Below, one piece after another: positions 8,644 to 18,289 of a DNA stretch of 64,000 bases (position 1 is its first letter; the number at the start of each line of letters is the position of its first letter). The DNA is from Oryzomicrobium sp. (GTDB lineage: Bacteria; Pseudomonadota; Gammaproteobacteria; Burkholderiales; Rhodocyclaceae): NCBI RefSeq assembly GCF_021287045.1, contig NZ_JAJTBG010000003.1, forward strand, positions 62,001 to 126,000, written 5' to 3'. The notes below the pieces were generated by a model. The model searched no databases, had not been told where the DNA came from, and saw only the letters and a program-made list of their open reading frames with translations. Position numbers and translations under genes: made by a program.

Positions 8644-9852
8644 ATGCCCGATACCGCACCTCCCGACGCGTCCCGGAACGATTTCCCCGTCCTGCGCTGG
8701 GAAATCTTTTGCGCCGTGGTGGACAACTACGGCGACATCGGCGTCTGCTGGCGCCTGGCCCGGCAGCTGGCCCACGACTACGGCCAGCAGGTGCGCCTGT
8801 GGGTGGACGACCTGAGCGCCTTCTCCCGCCTCGCCCCCGGACTGGATTCGGGCCGGGAACGGCAGAGCCTGAACGGCGTTACCGTGCATCACTGGCCCCG
8901 CCAAGGCAGCCCCTTTGCCGTGCCCGCCGACCTGGGTCAGGTGGTGGTGGAAGCCTTCGCTTGCCCGCTGCCCGACGAGGCCGAGGCCGCCATGGCCCGC
9001 CAGTCGCCGCCCCCGGTCTGGCTCAACCTGGAATACCTGTCTGCCGAAGCCTGGGTGGAGGATTGCCACCGGATGGTTTCGCGCCACCCGCGCCTCGGTC
9101 TGGACAAGCACTTCTTCTTTCCCGGCTTCACGCCGCGCACCGGCGGGCTGCTGCGCGAAGCCGACCTGATCGAGGCGCGCTGCCGCTTCCAGGCCCCGGG
9201 CAGCGGCGAGCGCCAGGCCTTTCTCGCCGCCCAGGGCATCGACCTGGCTCCTGGCGAGCAGCTGGTCAATCTCTTCGCCTACGCCAGCCCCCGCTTGGCC
9301 GACCTGTTCCAGGCCATGAACGGCCACGATGCGCCCCCCACGCGCCTGCTGCTGCTCGACCGCCACGCCCGGGAAGCGGCCTCGGCCTGGAGCGGCGAGG
9401 CGCTCAACGAAGGCCGGCCCCTGCGGGTGGGCGCCCTGACCCTGCATCCCCTGCCCTTCCTGCCCCAGGACGGCTTCGACCGGCTGCTGTGGAGCGCCGA
9501 CCTCAACCTGGTGCGCGGCGAGGATTCCTTCGTGCGCGCCCAGTGGGCGGCCCGGCCCTTCGTCTGGCAGATCTACCCCCAGGACGAAGAGGCCCACCGC
9601 ATCAAGCTGGAAGCCTTTCTGGAACGCTACCGCGCCGGCCTGCCCACTGCCGCCGCGGATGCCCTGACCGGCTTCTGGCGAGCCTGGAACGACGCGGCGC
9701 CGGGCGACGCCGGCCTGGCCGGCGCCTGGGCCGCCTTCAGCACGGCACTGCCCGCCCTCGCGGCTCATGCCGAGGCGTGGTGCGACCGGCTGGCCAACCA
9801 GGAAAATCTGGCGGCGGCGCTGGTGCGGTTTTGCGCTAACAGGTTAAAATAG
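8644..9852 (+). CDS. earP: EF-P arginine rhamnosyltransferase EarP
   Basis: EarP is an inverting GT-B glycosyltransferase that transfers rhamnose from dTDP-rhamnose to Arg32 of elongation factor P, activating it for polyproline translation. The family N-terminus WEIFCAVVDNYGDIGVCWRLAR is present almost intact, with the Asp of DNYGDIGV as the catalytic candidate. The C-terminal dTDP-binding motif LVRGEDSFVRAQWA is at ~288-301, containing the functionally required Glu. Length (402 residues from ATG 8644) fits the family; an in-frame GTG at 8614 would add 10 residues. It sits 39 bases upstream of efp, the standard earP-efp arrangement, which supports the assignment independently. Confidence 0.95.
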   Translation: MPDTAPPDASRNDFPVLRWEIFCAVVDNYGDIGVCWRLARQLAHDYGQQVRLWVDDLSAFSRLAPGLDSGRERQSLNGVTVHHWPRQGSPFAVPADLGQVVVEAFACPLPDEAEAAMARQSPPPVWLNLEYLSAEAWVEDCHRMVSRHPRLGLDKHFFFPGFTPRTGGLLREADLIEARCRFQAPGSGERQAFLAAQGIDLAPGEQLVNLFAYASPRLADLFQAMNGHDAPPTRLLLLDRHAREAASAWSGEALNEGRPLRVGALTLHPLPFLPQDGFDRLLWSADLNLVRGEDSFVRAQWAARPFVWQIYPQDEEAHRIKLEAFLERYRAGLPTAAADALTGFWRAWNDAAPGDAGLAGAWAAFSTALPALAAHAEAWCDRLANQENLAAALVRFCANRLK

Positions 9853-9891
9853 CGGGTTTTTATTTCCTCCGATCTACCCAGGAACGCAACG

Positions 9892-10452
9892 ATGAAGACC
9901 GCACAGGAACTCCGCGCCGGTAACGTGATCATGGTCGGCAACGACCCGCTGGTGGTGCAAAAGGCCGAATACAACAAGTCCGGCCGCAACGCCGCCGTGG
10001 TGAAGATGAAGCTGAAGAACCTGCTCACCGGTTCCGCCAGCGAATCCGTCTACAAGGCCGACGAAAAATTCGAGCAGGTGATGCTCGACCGCAAGGAAGT
10101 GACCTACTCCTACTTCGCCGATCCCATGTACGTGTTCATGGACGCCGAGTACAACCAGTTCGAGGTGGAAGCCGAGAACATGGAAGACGCCCTCAAGTAC
10201 CTGGACGACGGCCTGGCCTGTGAAGTGGTCTTCTACAACGGCAAGGCCATCTCCGTGGAACTGCCCACCTCCGTGGTGCGCGAAGTCGAATACACCGAGC
10301 CCGCCGTCAAGGGCGACACCTCCGGCAAGGTCATGAAGCCCGCCCGCATCAAGCCCAGCGGCTTCGAGCTGCCGGTGCCGGCCTTCGTCGAAATCGGTGA
10401 CAAGATCGAAATCGACACCCGCACCGACGAGTACCGCAACCGGGTCAAGTAA
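9892..10452 (+). CDS. efp: Elongation factor P (arginine-32 type)
   Basis: EF-P enters the ribosomal E site and rescues stalls at consecutive prolines. The 186-residue protein has the three beta-barrel domains of the family, ending in the signature [18 protein letters not shown]. The domain I loop reads [11 protein letters not shown] with Arg at position 32, where lysine-type EF-Ps carry Lys34; this is the substrate of EarP, encoded immediately upstream. Arginine-type EF-P is typical of betaproteobacteria and some gammaproteobacteria. A strong terminator follows 18 bases after the stop, so earP-efp is likely a closed transcription unit. Confidence 0.97.
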   Translation: MKTAQELRAGNVIMVGNDPLVVQKAEYNKSGRNAAVVKMKLKNLLTGSASESVYKADEKFEQVMLDRKEVTYSYFADPMYVFMDAEYNQFEVEAENMEDALKYLDDGLACEVVFYNGKAISVELPTSVVREVEYTEPAVKGDTSGKVMKPARIKPSGFELPVPAFVEIGDKIEIDTRTDEYRNRVK

Positions 10453-10470
10453 GCCTTGCCCCCGCGCCGG

Positions 10471-10497
10471 AAAAAGGCAGCCTCGGCTGCCTTTTTT
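10471..10497 (+). terminator. Rho-independent terminator after efp
   Basis: A-tract, GGCAGCC stem, TC loop, GGCTGCC stem and a run of six T. The A-tract can pair with the T-tract, so it may work in both directions. Confidence 0.9.
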
Positions 10498-10623
10498 CTT
10501 GGCCTCGCGCCATAATCCCGGGAATTCATCCGGCAGCCCGCTGTCAGTGTTTTTGACCTCGGTCATGGGCGCCCGAAGCGCTCCGGGCGATTCTGGCGCC
10601 AGCAGCCAGCGGACACTCTCTTC

Positions 10624-11706
10624 ATGCACAACGAAACGCTCCACAGCAACGATTCTGGTTCCGCCACCCCGGGTTCGGCCTTCGTCCCCCCCCGCGCCGA
10701 CACCTCGCGCCACGCCGCCGGAACCCTGCTGGACAAGTACGGGCGCCGCATCACCTACATCCGTCTGTCCATCACCGACCGCTGCGACTTCCGCTGTCAC
10801 TACTGCATGTCCGAGGACATGACCTTCCTGCCGCGCAGCGAAGTGCTGAGCCTGGAGGAGTGCCTGGAGATCGTGCGCGCCTTCGCCGAGCTCGGCGTCC
10901 ACAAGGTGCGCATCACCGGCGGCGAACCCCTGGTGCGCAAGAACGCCCTCTGGCTGCTCCGCCAGATCGGCCAGGTGCCCGGCATCCGCGAACTGGTGCT
11001 GACCACCAACGGCTCCCAGCTGGAGCGTTTCGCTCCCGACCTGCGCGCCGCGGGCGTCAAGCGCATCAACGTCAGCCTGGACACCCTGGACCCGCTGCGC
11101 TTCCATGAGATCACCCGCACCGGCGACATCGCCAAGGTGCTGCGCGGCATCGACACCGCCGTGGCCGCCGGGTTTTCCCGGGTGAAACTGAACACGGTGA
11201 TGATGCGCGGCGTGAACGACCATGAATTTCCGGACCTGGTGCGCTACGCCATGGACCGGGGCGTGGACATCTCCTTCATCGAGGAAATGCCCCTGGGCGA
11301 CATCGGCCATGGCCGTACCGCCACCTATTTTTCCAGCGACGAGGCCCTGGAACTGCTCGGCCGCCACTTCACCCTGGAAGCCAGCGACGAATCCTCCGGC
11401 GGACCGGCCCGCTATTGGCGCATTCCCGGGTCGGAGACCCGGGTGGGCTTCATCTCTCCCCACAGCCACAATTTCTGCGACACCTGCAACCGGGTGCGCA
11501 TCACCGCCAAGGGCGAGCTCTACCCCTGCCTGGGGCACAACGACGCCGTCCAGCTGCTGCCCCTGCTGCGCGCCCATCCGGACGACCGCCAGCCCCTCAC
11601 CGAGGCGATCCGCGGCGTGATGGGCATCAAACCCAAGGCCCACGACTTCACCACCCAGATGGACGCCCCCCGGGTGGTGCGCTTCATGTCCATGACCGGC
11701 GGCTGA
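10624..11706 (+). CDS. moaA: GTP 3',8-cyclase MoaA
   Basis: This radical SAM enzyme catalyses the first step of molybdenum cofactor synthesis, converting GTP to (8S)-3',8-cyclo-7,8-dihydroGTP. The SAM-cleaving [4Fe-4S] cluster motif is CDFRCHYC (Cys54, 58, 61). The second, substrate-binding cluster is supplied by FCDTCNR and YPCLG (Cys285, 288, 302). The GTGG-like radical SAM motif ITGGEPL is at ~97-103 and the protein ends with the required Gly-Gly (MSMTGG). Length is 360 residues, including an N-terminal extension of ~30 residues rich in Ser/Pro that may be dispensable. It stands alone: no moaC, moaB, mog or moeA gene is adjacent. Confidence 0.95.
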   Translation: MHNETLHSNDSGSATPGSAFVPPRADTSRHAAGTLLDKYGRRITYIRLSITDRCDFRCHYCMSEDMTFLPRSEVLSLEECLEIVRAFAELGVHKVRITGGEPLVRKNALWLLRQIGQVPGIRELVLTTNGSQLERFAPDLRAAGVKRINVSLDTLDPLRFHEITRTGDIAKVLRGIDTAVAAGFSRVKLNTVMMRGVNDHEFPDLVRYAMDRGVDISFIEEMPLGDIGHGRTATYFSSDEALELLGRHFTLEASDESSGGPARYWRIPGSETRVGFISPHSHNFCDTCNRVRITAKGELYPCLGHNDAVQLLPLLRAHPDDRQPLTEAIRGVMGIKPKAHDFTTQMDAPRVVRFMSMTGG

Positions 11707-11927
11707 AGCCCGCCTCCGGGCACCGCGCCGGCGCCCATTCCCGTTGCCCCGGCTGCCGCCCGGCAGATAGCGGGCAATGGGCAAAAATGCACAAAAAAAA
11801 TTAATTTTCCCAGGGCCTCCGGGATACCATCGGCTGGCACGGTGTCCATCGTGAATCCGCCCTGCTTGCAGGCACGCCCCATCGGGTATTTTCCGGAACC
11901 GGCCACTCTCCACCGTTCCCATCGCCC

Positions 11928-14900
11928 ATGCCGCCCCTCGCTGCACGCCGTCCTTCGCTTCCCCTGCTCCTGGGCACAGCGCTCGCCTATGCCGTGGCGG
12001 GCTGGCTGGCGGTGCGGCTGACCGCCCGCCCGGAAATCGTCTCTCCCCTCTTTCCCTCCGCCGGCATCGCCCTGGCGGCGGTGCTGCTCTACGGCAACCG
12101 GCTGGCCCTGGCGGCCGGCCTCGGTTCGCTCCTGCTCAACCTGCTCCTGGGTTGGGAACACGGCTACGCGGGAACGCAATGGCTCGCCCCCTTTGCCATC
12201 GCCGTCGGCGCCACACTCCAGGCCCGGCTGGGGGCCGCCCTGGTGCGCCGCTACGTGGGCTTTCCCAGTACCCTGGAACAGGTGGGGACGATCCTGCGCT
12301 TCTTGTTGCTGGGCTGCCTGGCCGGCTGTCTGCTGAATCCTTCCTGGTCCGTCGGCTGGCTCCTGGGCCTGGGCATCCTGCCGAAGGCGGAAGCGCCGTT
12401 CGCCTGGTGGAACTGGTGGATCGGCGATGCCATGGGCACCGTGATCGCCGCCCCGATCCTGATCGCCCTGCTCAGCCCCCGGTCGGCGGACTGGGACCGG
12501 CGCCGCCTGGGCATCGTCCTGCCCTTCCTGCTGGCCGGTTTCTTCATGACCCTGGCCCTGCTTCAGGCCACCAGCCGGGAAGTGGACAACCTGTACGCCC
12601 AGTTCGAGCGGGACACCCGGGTCCAGGCCCAACTGCTGCGTTCCCGGTTCACCGAGCAGATCACGGTACTGCGCTCGGTGGAACGCCACCTCACCACCAG
12701 CCCGGAAGTCTCCCGGGATTCCTTCCACATGTTCACCGCTCCCTGGTTCGAGCACTACCCCGGCATGGCGGTGATCGGCTGGGCGGAACTTACCTCCGCG
12801 GCCAGCCTGCCGGCGCTGGAACGGCGCATGCTCGTCGAGCATCCCCAGTTCCGTCTATACGACCGTGGCAGTCGCGATACCGAGCCCCATACCCCGGCAT
12901 CGGCCGACGAATACCTGCCCGTGCTGTACGCCGAACCCACCCCGTTCAACACTCGGGCCGTGGGGCTCAACCTCCTGTCCATCGCTCCGGCCAGCCAGGC
13001 CATCGCCAATACCCGGCTGAATGGTGAACCCCAGGCCTCCGCCGCCCTGCGCCTGGTCCAGGACCCGGAGCAGAAGCTGAGCGTGGTGGTCTACCAGGGG
13101 GTATTCCAGCGCCCCAAGTTCAGCCGTCCCCGCTTCGTCGGCGTCGTCTACACCGCCTTCCGGCTCGACGACACCCTGGCGAACCTAGTGGCCGCCCTTC
13201 CCGCCGGGGTGGCCCTGTGCCTGACCGACCGCACCGTCATCGCCTCGCCCCAGCACCTGGCCGGGGCGCCGGGCTGCGGAACGGCGGCCCCCGGTTCGCC
13301 CTTCGTCTACGAGACCCTGTTCCCCTTCGCCGGGCGGCAGTGGGAAATCCGCTTCACCGCCAGTCCAGATTACCTGGCCACCCACCGCAGCTGGGAACCC
13401 TGGACCTTGCTGCTGGGCGCCTTGCTGCTGATGACCCTGCTGGGCGCCTTCCTGCTCATTACCACGGCCCACGCCCAGCGCATCCACCTGCTGGTGGAGC
13501 AGCGTACCGCCGAACTGAGCCAGGCCAAGACCGTGCTTGAGACCAACCGGGCATCCCTGGCCTATGCCCAGCAGATCGCCCGCCTGGGCAGTTGGTCCTG
13601 GGAGGCGAACGCCGTACCCGACATGATCTGGTCGGACGAGATGTACCGCATCCTGGGACTGGAGCCGGGGCAGGCGCCGCCCACCCTGGAATTGCTTGCC
13701 TCCCGCTTCCTCCCCGACGAGCGGGCGGGCTGGGAAGCCACCCTGGCCGAACTGCGCGCCGGCCGCGCCTCAACCACCCTGGACACCCGCATCACCGATG
13801 CCGAGGGGCGCATCCGCCTGGTGCACCTGGAGATCGAGGCACGCCACCGTAACGACGTGCTGGTCAAGCTGCTTGGCACCTTGCAGGACGTCACCAGCAG
13901 CCGGGAAACCGAGGCCCACATCCACTACCTGGCCCACTACGACACCCTGACCGGGCTGCCCAACCGCTCCCTGCTGCGCGACCGGGTCAACCAGTCCCTG
14001 GCCGCCGCCCAGCGCCAGAGCCATCCCATGGCCCTGCTGTTCATCGACCTGGACCGCTTCAAGAAGGTGAACGACACCCTGGGCCACCCCATCGGTGACC
14101 GCCTCCTGGGCGTGGCCGCCGAGCGGCTGCGCAGTTGCATTCGGGACGAGGACACCATGGCCCGGATCGGCGGTGACGAGTTCATGCTGCTGCTGCCCCA
14201 CATCGACTTCCCGGCCCAGGCCGCCATCGTTGCGCGCAAGATCGTCGAGCAGTTTTCCCAGCCGTTCATCATCGACCAGCACGAACTGACCGTGACGGCC
14301 AGCATCGGCATCGCCGTCTTCCCCGAGGACGGCACCGATTTCGACACCTTGGTCAAGCACGCCGATACGGCCATGTTCAGCGCCAAGGAAAGCGGCCGCA
14401 ACACCTTCCAGTTCTTCACCGCGGAAATGGACGCCCGGGCCTACGAGCGCCTGCTCATGGAAAACCAATTGCGCCGCGCCGTGGAACGCAACGAGCTGGC
14501 CCTTTACTACCAGCCCCAAATCGCCGCCGGCAGCGGCCGCATCATCGGCGCCGAAGCCCTGGTCCGCTGGCGCCATCCAGAAAAGGGGCTGGTGCCGCCG
14601 GCCCAGTTCATTCCCCTTGCCGAGGAGTCCGGCCTGATCGTCGAGCTCGGCAACTGGGTGCTCGCCGAGGCCTGCCGCCAGCAGGTGGCCTGGCGCAAGA
14701 GCGGCCTGCCGGTGCCGCGCATCGCGGTCAACATCTCGGCCCTCCAGTTCCGCCGCTCCGGCTTCGTCACCCTGGTCCGGCGCACCCTCACCCAGACCGG
14801 CGCCGACCCGGCTGGCTTGGAACTGGAACTGACTGAAAGCGCCCTGATGGAGCCCACCGGCGACATCGAGCGCCAGCTCGCCAGCCTCAAGGAACTGGGG

Positions 14901-15245
14901 CTGAGCCTGTCCCTGGACGATTTCGGCACCGGTTACTCGAACCTGGCCTACCTGAAGCGCTACCCCCTGGACCAGCTGAAGATCGACCGCTCCTTCATCC
15001 AGGACCTGCCCGGCGACGCTGAGGATGCCGCCATCACCGCCGCCACCCTCTCCCTGGGCCGCAGCCTGGGGCTAACCGTGGTGGCCGAGGGTGTGGAGAC
15101 CCCGGCCCAGCGGGATTTCGTCGCCGGGATCGGCTGTCACGTCATGCAGGGCTACCTGTTCAGCCCTCCGTTGCCGGTGAGCGAATTCGAAACCTTCGTC
15201 ACCGAGTACGCGGCTTCCCGCACCCCCACGGGCAAGACCGCCTGA
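11928..15245 (+). CDS. Membrane c-di-GMP enzyme: MASE1-CHASE-PAS-GGDEF-EAL
   Basis: This 1,105-residue protein begins with a MASE1 membrane sensor of about eight helices (~10-210), then a periplasmic CHASE-like ligand domain (~220-480, with EQITVLRSVERHL), a membrane helix (~493-515), a PAS domain (~540-645), GGDEF (~655-815) and EAL (~830-1090). The cyclase motif GGDEF is intact at 748-752, with the RDED inhibitory I-site five residues before it. The phosphodiesterase motif EALVRW starts at 876 and DDFGTGYSNL is present, so both activities look competent by motif. It would make and/or degrade c-di-GMP in response to a periplasmic or membrane signal. It is a single-gene unit: moaA ends 221 bases upstream and the convergent typA terminator follows. 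Confidence 0.92.
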   Translation: MPPLAARRPSLPLLLGTALAYAVAGWLAVRLTARPEIVSPLFPSAGIALAAVLLYGNRLALAAGLGSLLLNLLLGWEHGYAGTQWLAPFAIAVGATLQARLGAALVRRYVGFPSTLEQVGTILRFLLLGCLAGCLLNPSWSVGWLLGLGILPKAEAPFAWWNWWIGDAMGTVIAAPILIALLSPRSADWDRRRLGIVLPFLLAGFFMTLALLQATSREVDNLYAQFERDTRVQAQLLRSRFTEQITVLRSVERHLTTSPEVSRDSFHMFTAPWFEHYPGMAVIGWAELTSAASLPALERRMLVEHPQFRLYDRGSRDTEPHTPASADEYLPVLYAEPTPFNTRAVGLNLLSIAPASQAIANTRLNGEPQASAALRLVQDPEQKLSVVVYQGVFQRPKFSRPRFVGVVYTAFRLDDTLANLVAALPAGVALCLTDRTVIASPQHLAGAPGCGTAAPGSPFVYETLFPFAGRQWEIRFTASPDYLATHRSWEPWTLLLGALLLMTLLGAFLLITTAHAQRIHLLVEQRTAELSQAKTVLETNRASLAYAQQIARLGSWSWEANAVPDMIWSDEMYRILGLEPGQAPPTLELLASRFLPDERAGWEATLAELRAGRASTTLDTRITDAEGRIRLVHLEIEARHRNDVLVKLLGTLQDVTSSRETEAHIHYLAHYDTLTGLPNRSLLRDRVNQSLAAAQRQSHPMALLFIDLDRFKKVNDTLGHPIGDRLLGVAAERLRSCIRDEDTMARIGGDEFMLLLPHIDFPAQAAIVARKIVEQFSQPFIIDQHELTVTASIGIAVFPEDGTDFDTLVKHADTAMFSAKESGRNTFQFFTAEMDARAYERLLMENQLRRAVERNELALYYQPQIAAGSGRIIGAEALVRWRHPEKGLVPPAQFIPLAEESGLIVELGNWVLAEACRQQVAWRKSGLPVPRIAVNISALQFRRSGFVTLVRRTLTQTGADPAGLELELTESALMEPTGDIERQLASLKELGLSLSLDDFGTGYSNLAYLKRYPLDQLKIDRSFIQDLPGDAEDAAITAATLSLGRSLGLTVVAEGVETPAQRDFVAGIGCHVMQGYLFSPPLPVSEFETFVTEYAASRTPTGKTA

Positions 15246-15276
15246 CCGCCCATCCCTTTTTTACCGGCTCTAAACG

Positions 15277-15308
15277 ACAACGGGCGGGTCCGAAGACCCG
15301 CCCGTTGT
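15277..15308 (-). terminator. Strong hairpin terminator after typA (bidirectional position)
   Basis: A 14-bp perfect stem (ACAACGGGCGGGTC / GACCCGCCCGTTGT). In the minus direction the loop is UUCG closed by C-G, an exceptionally stable tetraloop, and CGTTT follows. It sits between the convergent GGDEF-EAL and typA genes and probably serves both. Confidence 0.75.
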
Positions 15309-15330
15309 TCGTGCGCCTAGTGCAGTGCGC

Positions 15331-17181
15331 TTAGTTGTTGCCTTCGCGGAAGGCACGCTTGCGATCGTGCTCCTTGAGGTGGCGCTTGCGGATACGCAGG
15401 GATTTGGGCGTGATTTCCACCAGTTCGTCGTCGGCGATGAATTCGATGGCGGACTCCAGGGTCAGCTGGATCGGCGGCACCAGGCGCACCGCTTCGTCGG
15501 TGCCGGAGGCGCGCACGTTGGTCAGCTGCTTGCCCTTGATCGGGTTCACCACCAAATCGTTGTCGCGGCTGTGGATGCCGATGATCATGCCTTCGTACAG
15601 CTTGTCGCCCGGATTGACGAACATGCGGCCGCGATCCTGCAGCTTCCACAGGGCGTAGGCCACGGCCTCGCCGTCGTCCTGGGAGATCAGCACGCCGTTG
15701 CGACGCTCGGCCACCTGGCCTTCCTTGGTGGGGGCGTACTCGTCGAACACGTGGCTCATCAGGCCGGTGCCGCGGGTCAGGTTCATGAATTCGCCCTGGA
15801 AGCCGATCAAGCCCCGGGCGGGAATGCGGTATTCGATGCGCACCCGGCCGCGGCCGTCCGGCACCATGTCCTGCATGTCGCCGCGGCGCAGGCCGAGGGA
15901 TTCCATGACGCCGCCCTGGTGCTGCTCTTCCACGTCCACCGAGAGCATCTCGTACGGCTCGTACACCACGCCGTCGATGGTCTTGGTCACCACGCGGGGA
16001 CGGCCCACGGCCATTTCGAAGCCTTCGCGGCGCATGTTCTCGAGCAGGATCGACAGGTGCAGTTCGCCACGGCCGCACACGTCGAACACGTCGGCGTTGG
16101 CAGTGTCGTCGACGCGCAGCGCCATGTCGGTGAGCAGTTCCTTGTGCAGGCGGTCGCGGATCTGGCGGCTGGTGACGAACTTGCCTTCGGTACCGGCCAG
16201 GGGCGAGGTGTTCACCATGAACTGCATGGACAGGGTCGGCTCGTCGATCTTGAGCAGGGGCAGGGTTTCCGGCTGGTCCGGGTCGGCGATGGTGCAGCCC
16301 AGCACCAGGTCCTCGATGCCGGTCACCTGGACGATGTCGCCGGCATGGCCTTCGTCCAGCTCCACCTTATTCAGGCCCTTGTAGCCGAACACCTGGTTGA
16401 TCTTGGCCTTGATGGTGCTGCGCTCGTGGGCGGCAGCCTCTTCTTCGGTGCCGAACATCACCACCACCTGCTGGCCCGGCTTGACCCGGCCGCGCTTGAT
16501 GCGACCGATGCCGATGCGGCCCACGTAGCTGGAGTAGTCGAGGGCGGAAATCTGGAATTGCAGGGGGCCGTCGAGGTCGGCATCGGGAGCCGGCACGTGG
16601 CTCAGGATGGTCTCGAACAGGGGGCGCATGTCTTCGCGCGGCGCGTCCAGGGACATGGCGGCCCAGCCGTTCAGGCCGGAGGCGTAGACGATGGGGAAGT
16701 CCAGCTGCTCGTCGGTGGCGCCCAGCTTGTCGAACAGGTCGAAAGTCAGGTCCACAGCGTTGTCGGGGGTGGCGCCGTCCCGGTCCACCTTGTTCACCAC
16801 GACGATGGGCTTGAGGCCCAGGGCCAGAGCCTTCTTGGTGACGAAGCGGGTCTGCGGCATGGGGCCTTCGACCGCGTCCACCAGCAGCACCACGCCGTCC
16901 ACCATGCCCAGCACCCGCTCCACTTCGCCGCCGAAGTCGGCGTGGCCCGGGGTGTCCACGATGTTGATGTGCACACCTTCGTAATCCACCGAGGTGTTCT
17001 TGGCGAGGATGGTGATGCCCCGCTCCTTTTCCAGGTCGTTGGAGTCCATGACCCGCTCTTCCACCTGCTGGTTGGCGCGGAAGGTACCGGCCTGCTGGAG
17101 GAGCTTGTCGACGAGGGTGGTTTTGCCATGGTCGACGTGAGCGATGATGGCGACGTTGCGGATGGGACGGACGGAGGACAT
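15331..17181 (-). CDS. typA: Ribosome-associated translational GTPase TypA/BipA
   Basis: This 616-residue GTPase binds the ribosome and aids 50S assembly and growth under stress and cold. GTP-binding motifs are complete: P-loop AHVDHGKT (14-21), switch ERGITI (~52-57), DTPGH (~75-79) and NKVD (~129-132). The C-terminal half carries the EF-G-like domains and the BipA-specific domain ([19 protein letters not shown]-type region, [15 protein letters not shown]). The start at ATG 17181 gives the usual N-terminus [17 protein letters not shown]. It is transcribed alone, with a possible extended -10 element just upstream and a UUCG hairpin behind it. Confidence 0.97.
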   Translation of the reverse strand: MSSVRPIRNVAIIAHVDHGKTTLVDKLLQQAGTFRANQQVEERVMDSNDLEKERGITILAKNTSVDYEGVHINIVDTPGHADFGGEVERVLGMVDGVVLLVDAVEGPMPQTRFVTKKALALGLKPIVVVNKVDRDGATPDNAVDLTFDLFDKLGATDEQLDFPIVYASGLNGWAAMSLDAPREDMRPLFETILSHVPAPDADLDGPLQFQISALDYSSYVGRIGIGRIKRGRVKPGQQVVVMFGTEEEAAAHERSTIKAKINQVFGYKGLNKVELDEGHAGDIVQVTGIEDLVLGCTIADPDQPETLPLLKIDEPTLSMQFMVNTSPLAGTEGKFVTSRQIRDRLHKELLTDMALRVDDTANADVFDVCGRGELHLSILLENMRREGFEMAVGRPRVVTKTIDGVVYEPYEMLSVDVEEQHQGGVMESLGLRRGDMQDMVPDGRGRVRIEYRIPARGLIGFQGEFMNLTRGTGLMSHVFDEYAPTKEGQVAERRNGVLISQDDGEAVAYALWKLQDRGRMFVNPGDKLYEGMIIGIHSRDNDLVVNPIKGKQLTNVRASGTDEAVRLVPPIQLTLESAIEFIADDELVEITPKSLRIRKRHLKEHDRKRAFREGNN

Positions 17182-17214
17182 GGAGAGGGTTCAGCCGAAA
17201 ATCAAAAGGGCTGA

Positions 17215-17223
17215 ATCATAGCA
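17215..17223 (-). promoter_or_regulatory. Possible extended -10 promoter of typA
   Basis: On the minus strand the sequence TGC-TATGAT fits an extended -10 (TGnTATAAT) and lies 34 bases before the typA start, partly inside the 3' end region of the upstream gene. A convincing -35 at 16-18 bases was not found; TTGACT is present but only 11 bases upstream. Confidence 0.35.
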
Positions 17224-17233
17224 GAAGCGGGAG

Positions 17234-18199
17234 TCAACAACTTGACAGAAACACACGGGGCGGCATCGCGGCCCGGGATTGCATTACAGGGGAAGCCCCC
17301 TCCGCCACCGGGCCGAGCCGGCAGCGCAGGCTGACAAGGATCTCCTGCCGCATGGCGGCGAGCATCTCGTAGCGCCGCCGGTACATGGCGCGCTTGGACG
17401 ACTTGACCTCGGACAGGGGGCGCTCCTCCACCTGCATCGGCAGGTGGAAGAAACCGTTGGACAGGGCCACGCCGCCGGCTTCGGTCCAGGCATCGTCGTA
17501 ATTGGCCTGGATGGTCTTGCCGCCGCCGAAGGTGTAATGCCAGCTCGCGTACTGTTGGAAGCGGTGGGAAATGGCGTAGATGTCCTGGGCGTCGATTTCC
17601 TGCCCGATCTGGCGCAGCGCCCAGAGCAGCAGATCCCGGGGGCGCAGGCCGTGCATGGCCCGGGTGCAGGCCGCCAGGGTTTCCTTGCAATCCGGCGCGC
17701 TGGTGCCTTGCAGGCAACCGACATAGATCACCCGGCGCGATTCCAGCTCGGCCAGGAGGAAGGCCAGGGACAGCTGGCGCTGGCCGTCCACGAAGAGGCT
17801 CAGGGCCAATTCGCCCTCGCGGCAGAAGCGGCGGTCCTTGTGCAGCGCCAGTTCGACGCGCCGCCCCTCGATCTCGTCGGTCCACAGGCTGACAGGACGC
17901 AGGTGGGCATCGTAGAAGGAGAAGTCGCGCAACGATTCCACCAGCCGGTAGTGCCCCAGGACCGCGACATAGCGCTGCGCCCCCGACCAGCCCCGATGCA
18001 GGTAGGGCCGGTGGATGACTTCGAACAGGGTGAAGTGCTGCTTGGCGATCGGCCGCATGGCCGGCTGGTCGAGAAACGCCCACCAGGCCGCAGTCCGGGA
18101 ATAATTGAACAGGCGGCGGGCGCTCAGCTTGATGCGGTTGCGCCAGCCCTGGAGCGTACCCGATGGGTATAACTCCCTGACTTTTCTATGAAAAATCAA
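17234..18199 (-). CDS. VirK/YbjX family protein (DUF535)
   Basis: A soluble protein of 321 residues matching the DUF535/VirK/YbjX family. Recognisable segments include FEVIHRPYLHRGW near the N-terminus, the central EGELALSLFVDG and IYVGCLQG, and the C-terminal YDDAWTEAGG. Family members in enteric bacteria (Shigella VirK, Salmonella VirK, E. coli YbjX) are linked to virulence factor production and resistance to antimicrobial peptides; the molecular activity is not established. The longest frame begins with TTG at 18199 and has no clear ribosome-binding site. Its start is only 15 bases from an AU-rich hairpin (18214-18247), so either the hairpin is in the leader or the true start is downstream. 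Confidence 0.8.
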   Translation of the reverse strand: MIFHRKVRELYPSGTLQGWRNRIKLSARRLFNYSRTAAWWAFLDQPAMRPIAKQHFTLFEVIHRPYLHRGWSGAQRYVAVLGHYRLVESLRDFSFYDAHLRPVSLWTDEIEGRRVELALHKDRRFCREGELALSLFVDGQRQLSLAFLLAELESRRVIYVGCLQGTSAPDCKETLAACTRAMHGLRPRDLLLWALRQIGQEIDAQDIYAISHRFQQYASWHYTFGGGKTIQANYDDAWTEAGGVALSNGFFHLPMQVEERPLSEVKSSKRAMYRRRYEMLAAMRQEILVSLRCRLGPVAEGASPVMQSRAAMPPRVFLSSC

Positions 18200-18213
18200 T
18201 TTCGTCGAAACCT

Positions 18214-18247
18214 GGAAAAAGTTGTTTCAAATTGTATCAACAACTTT
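18214..18247 (-). terminator. AU-rich hairpin with U-tract between the haemoglobin and VirK/YbjX genes
   Basis: On the minus strand AAAGTTGTT and AACAACTTT form a 9-bp stem around a 12-base loop, followed by TTTTTCC. It could end the haemoglobin transcript, but it lies only 15 bases before the TTG proposed for the next gene, so an attenuator role cannot be excluded. Confidence 0.45.
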
Positions 18248-18289
18248 CTCCCAAAAAGCTGACAAACCCTGACTTCCTGTCAGACGCGC

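Noticed and set aside
9874-11946. Minus-strand 690-residue open frame
   Set aside because: It covers efp and moaA, both with intact motifs, and has no recognisable family.
15325-17214. Plus-strand 629-residue open frame antisense to typA
   Set aside because: TypA motifs are complete; the shadow frame has no family.
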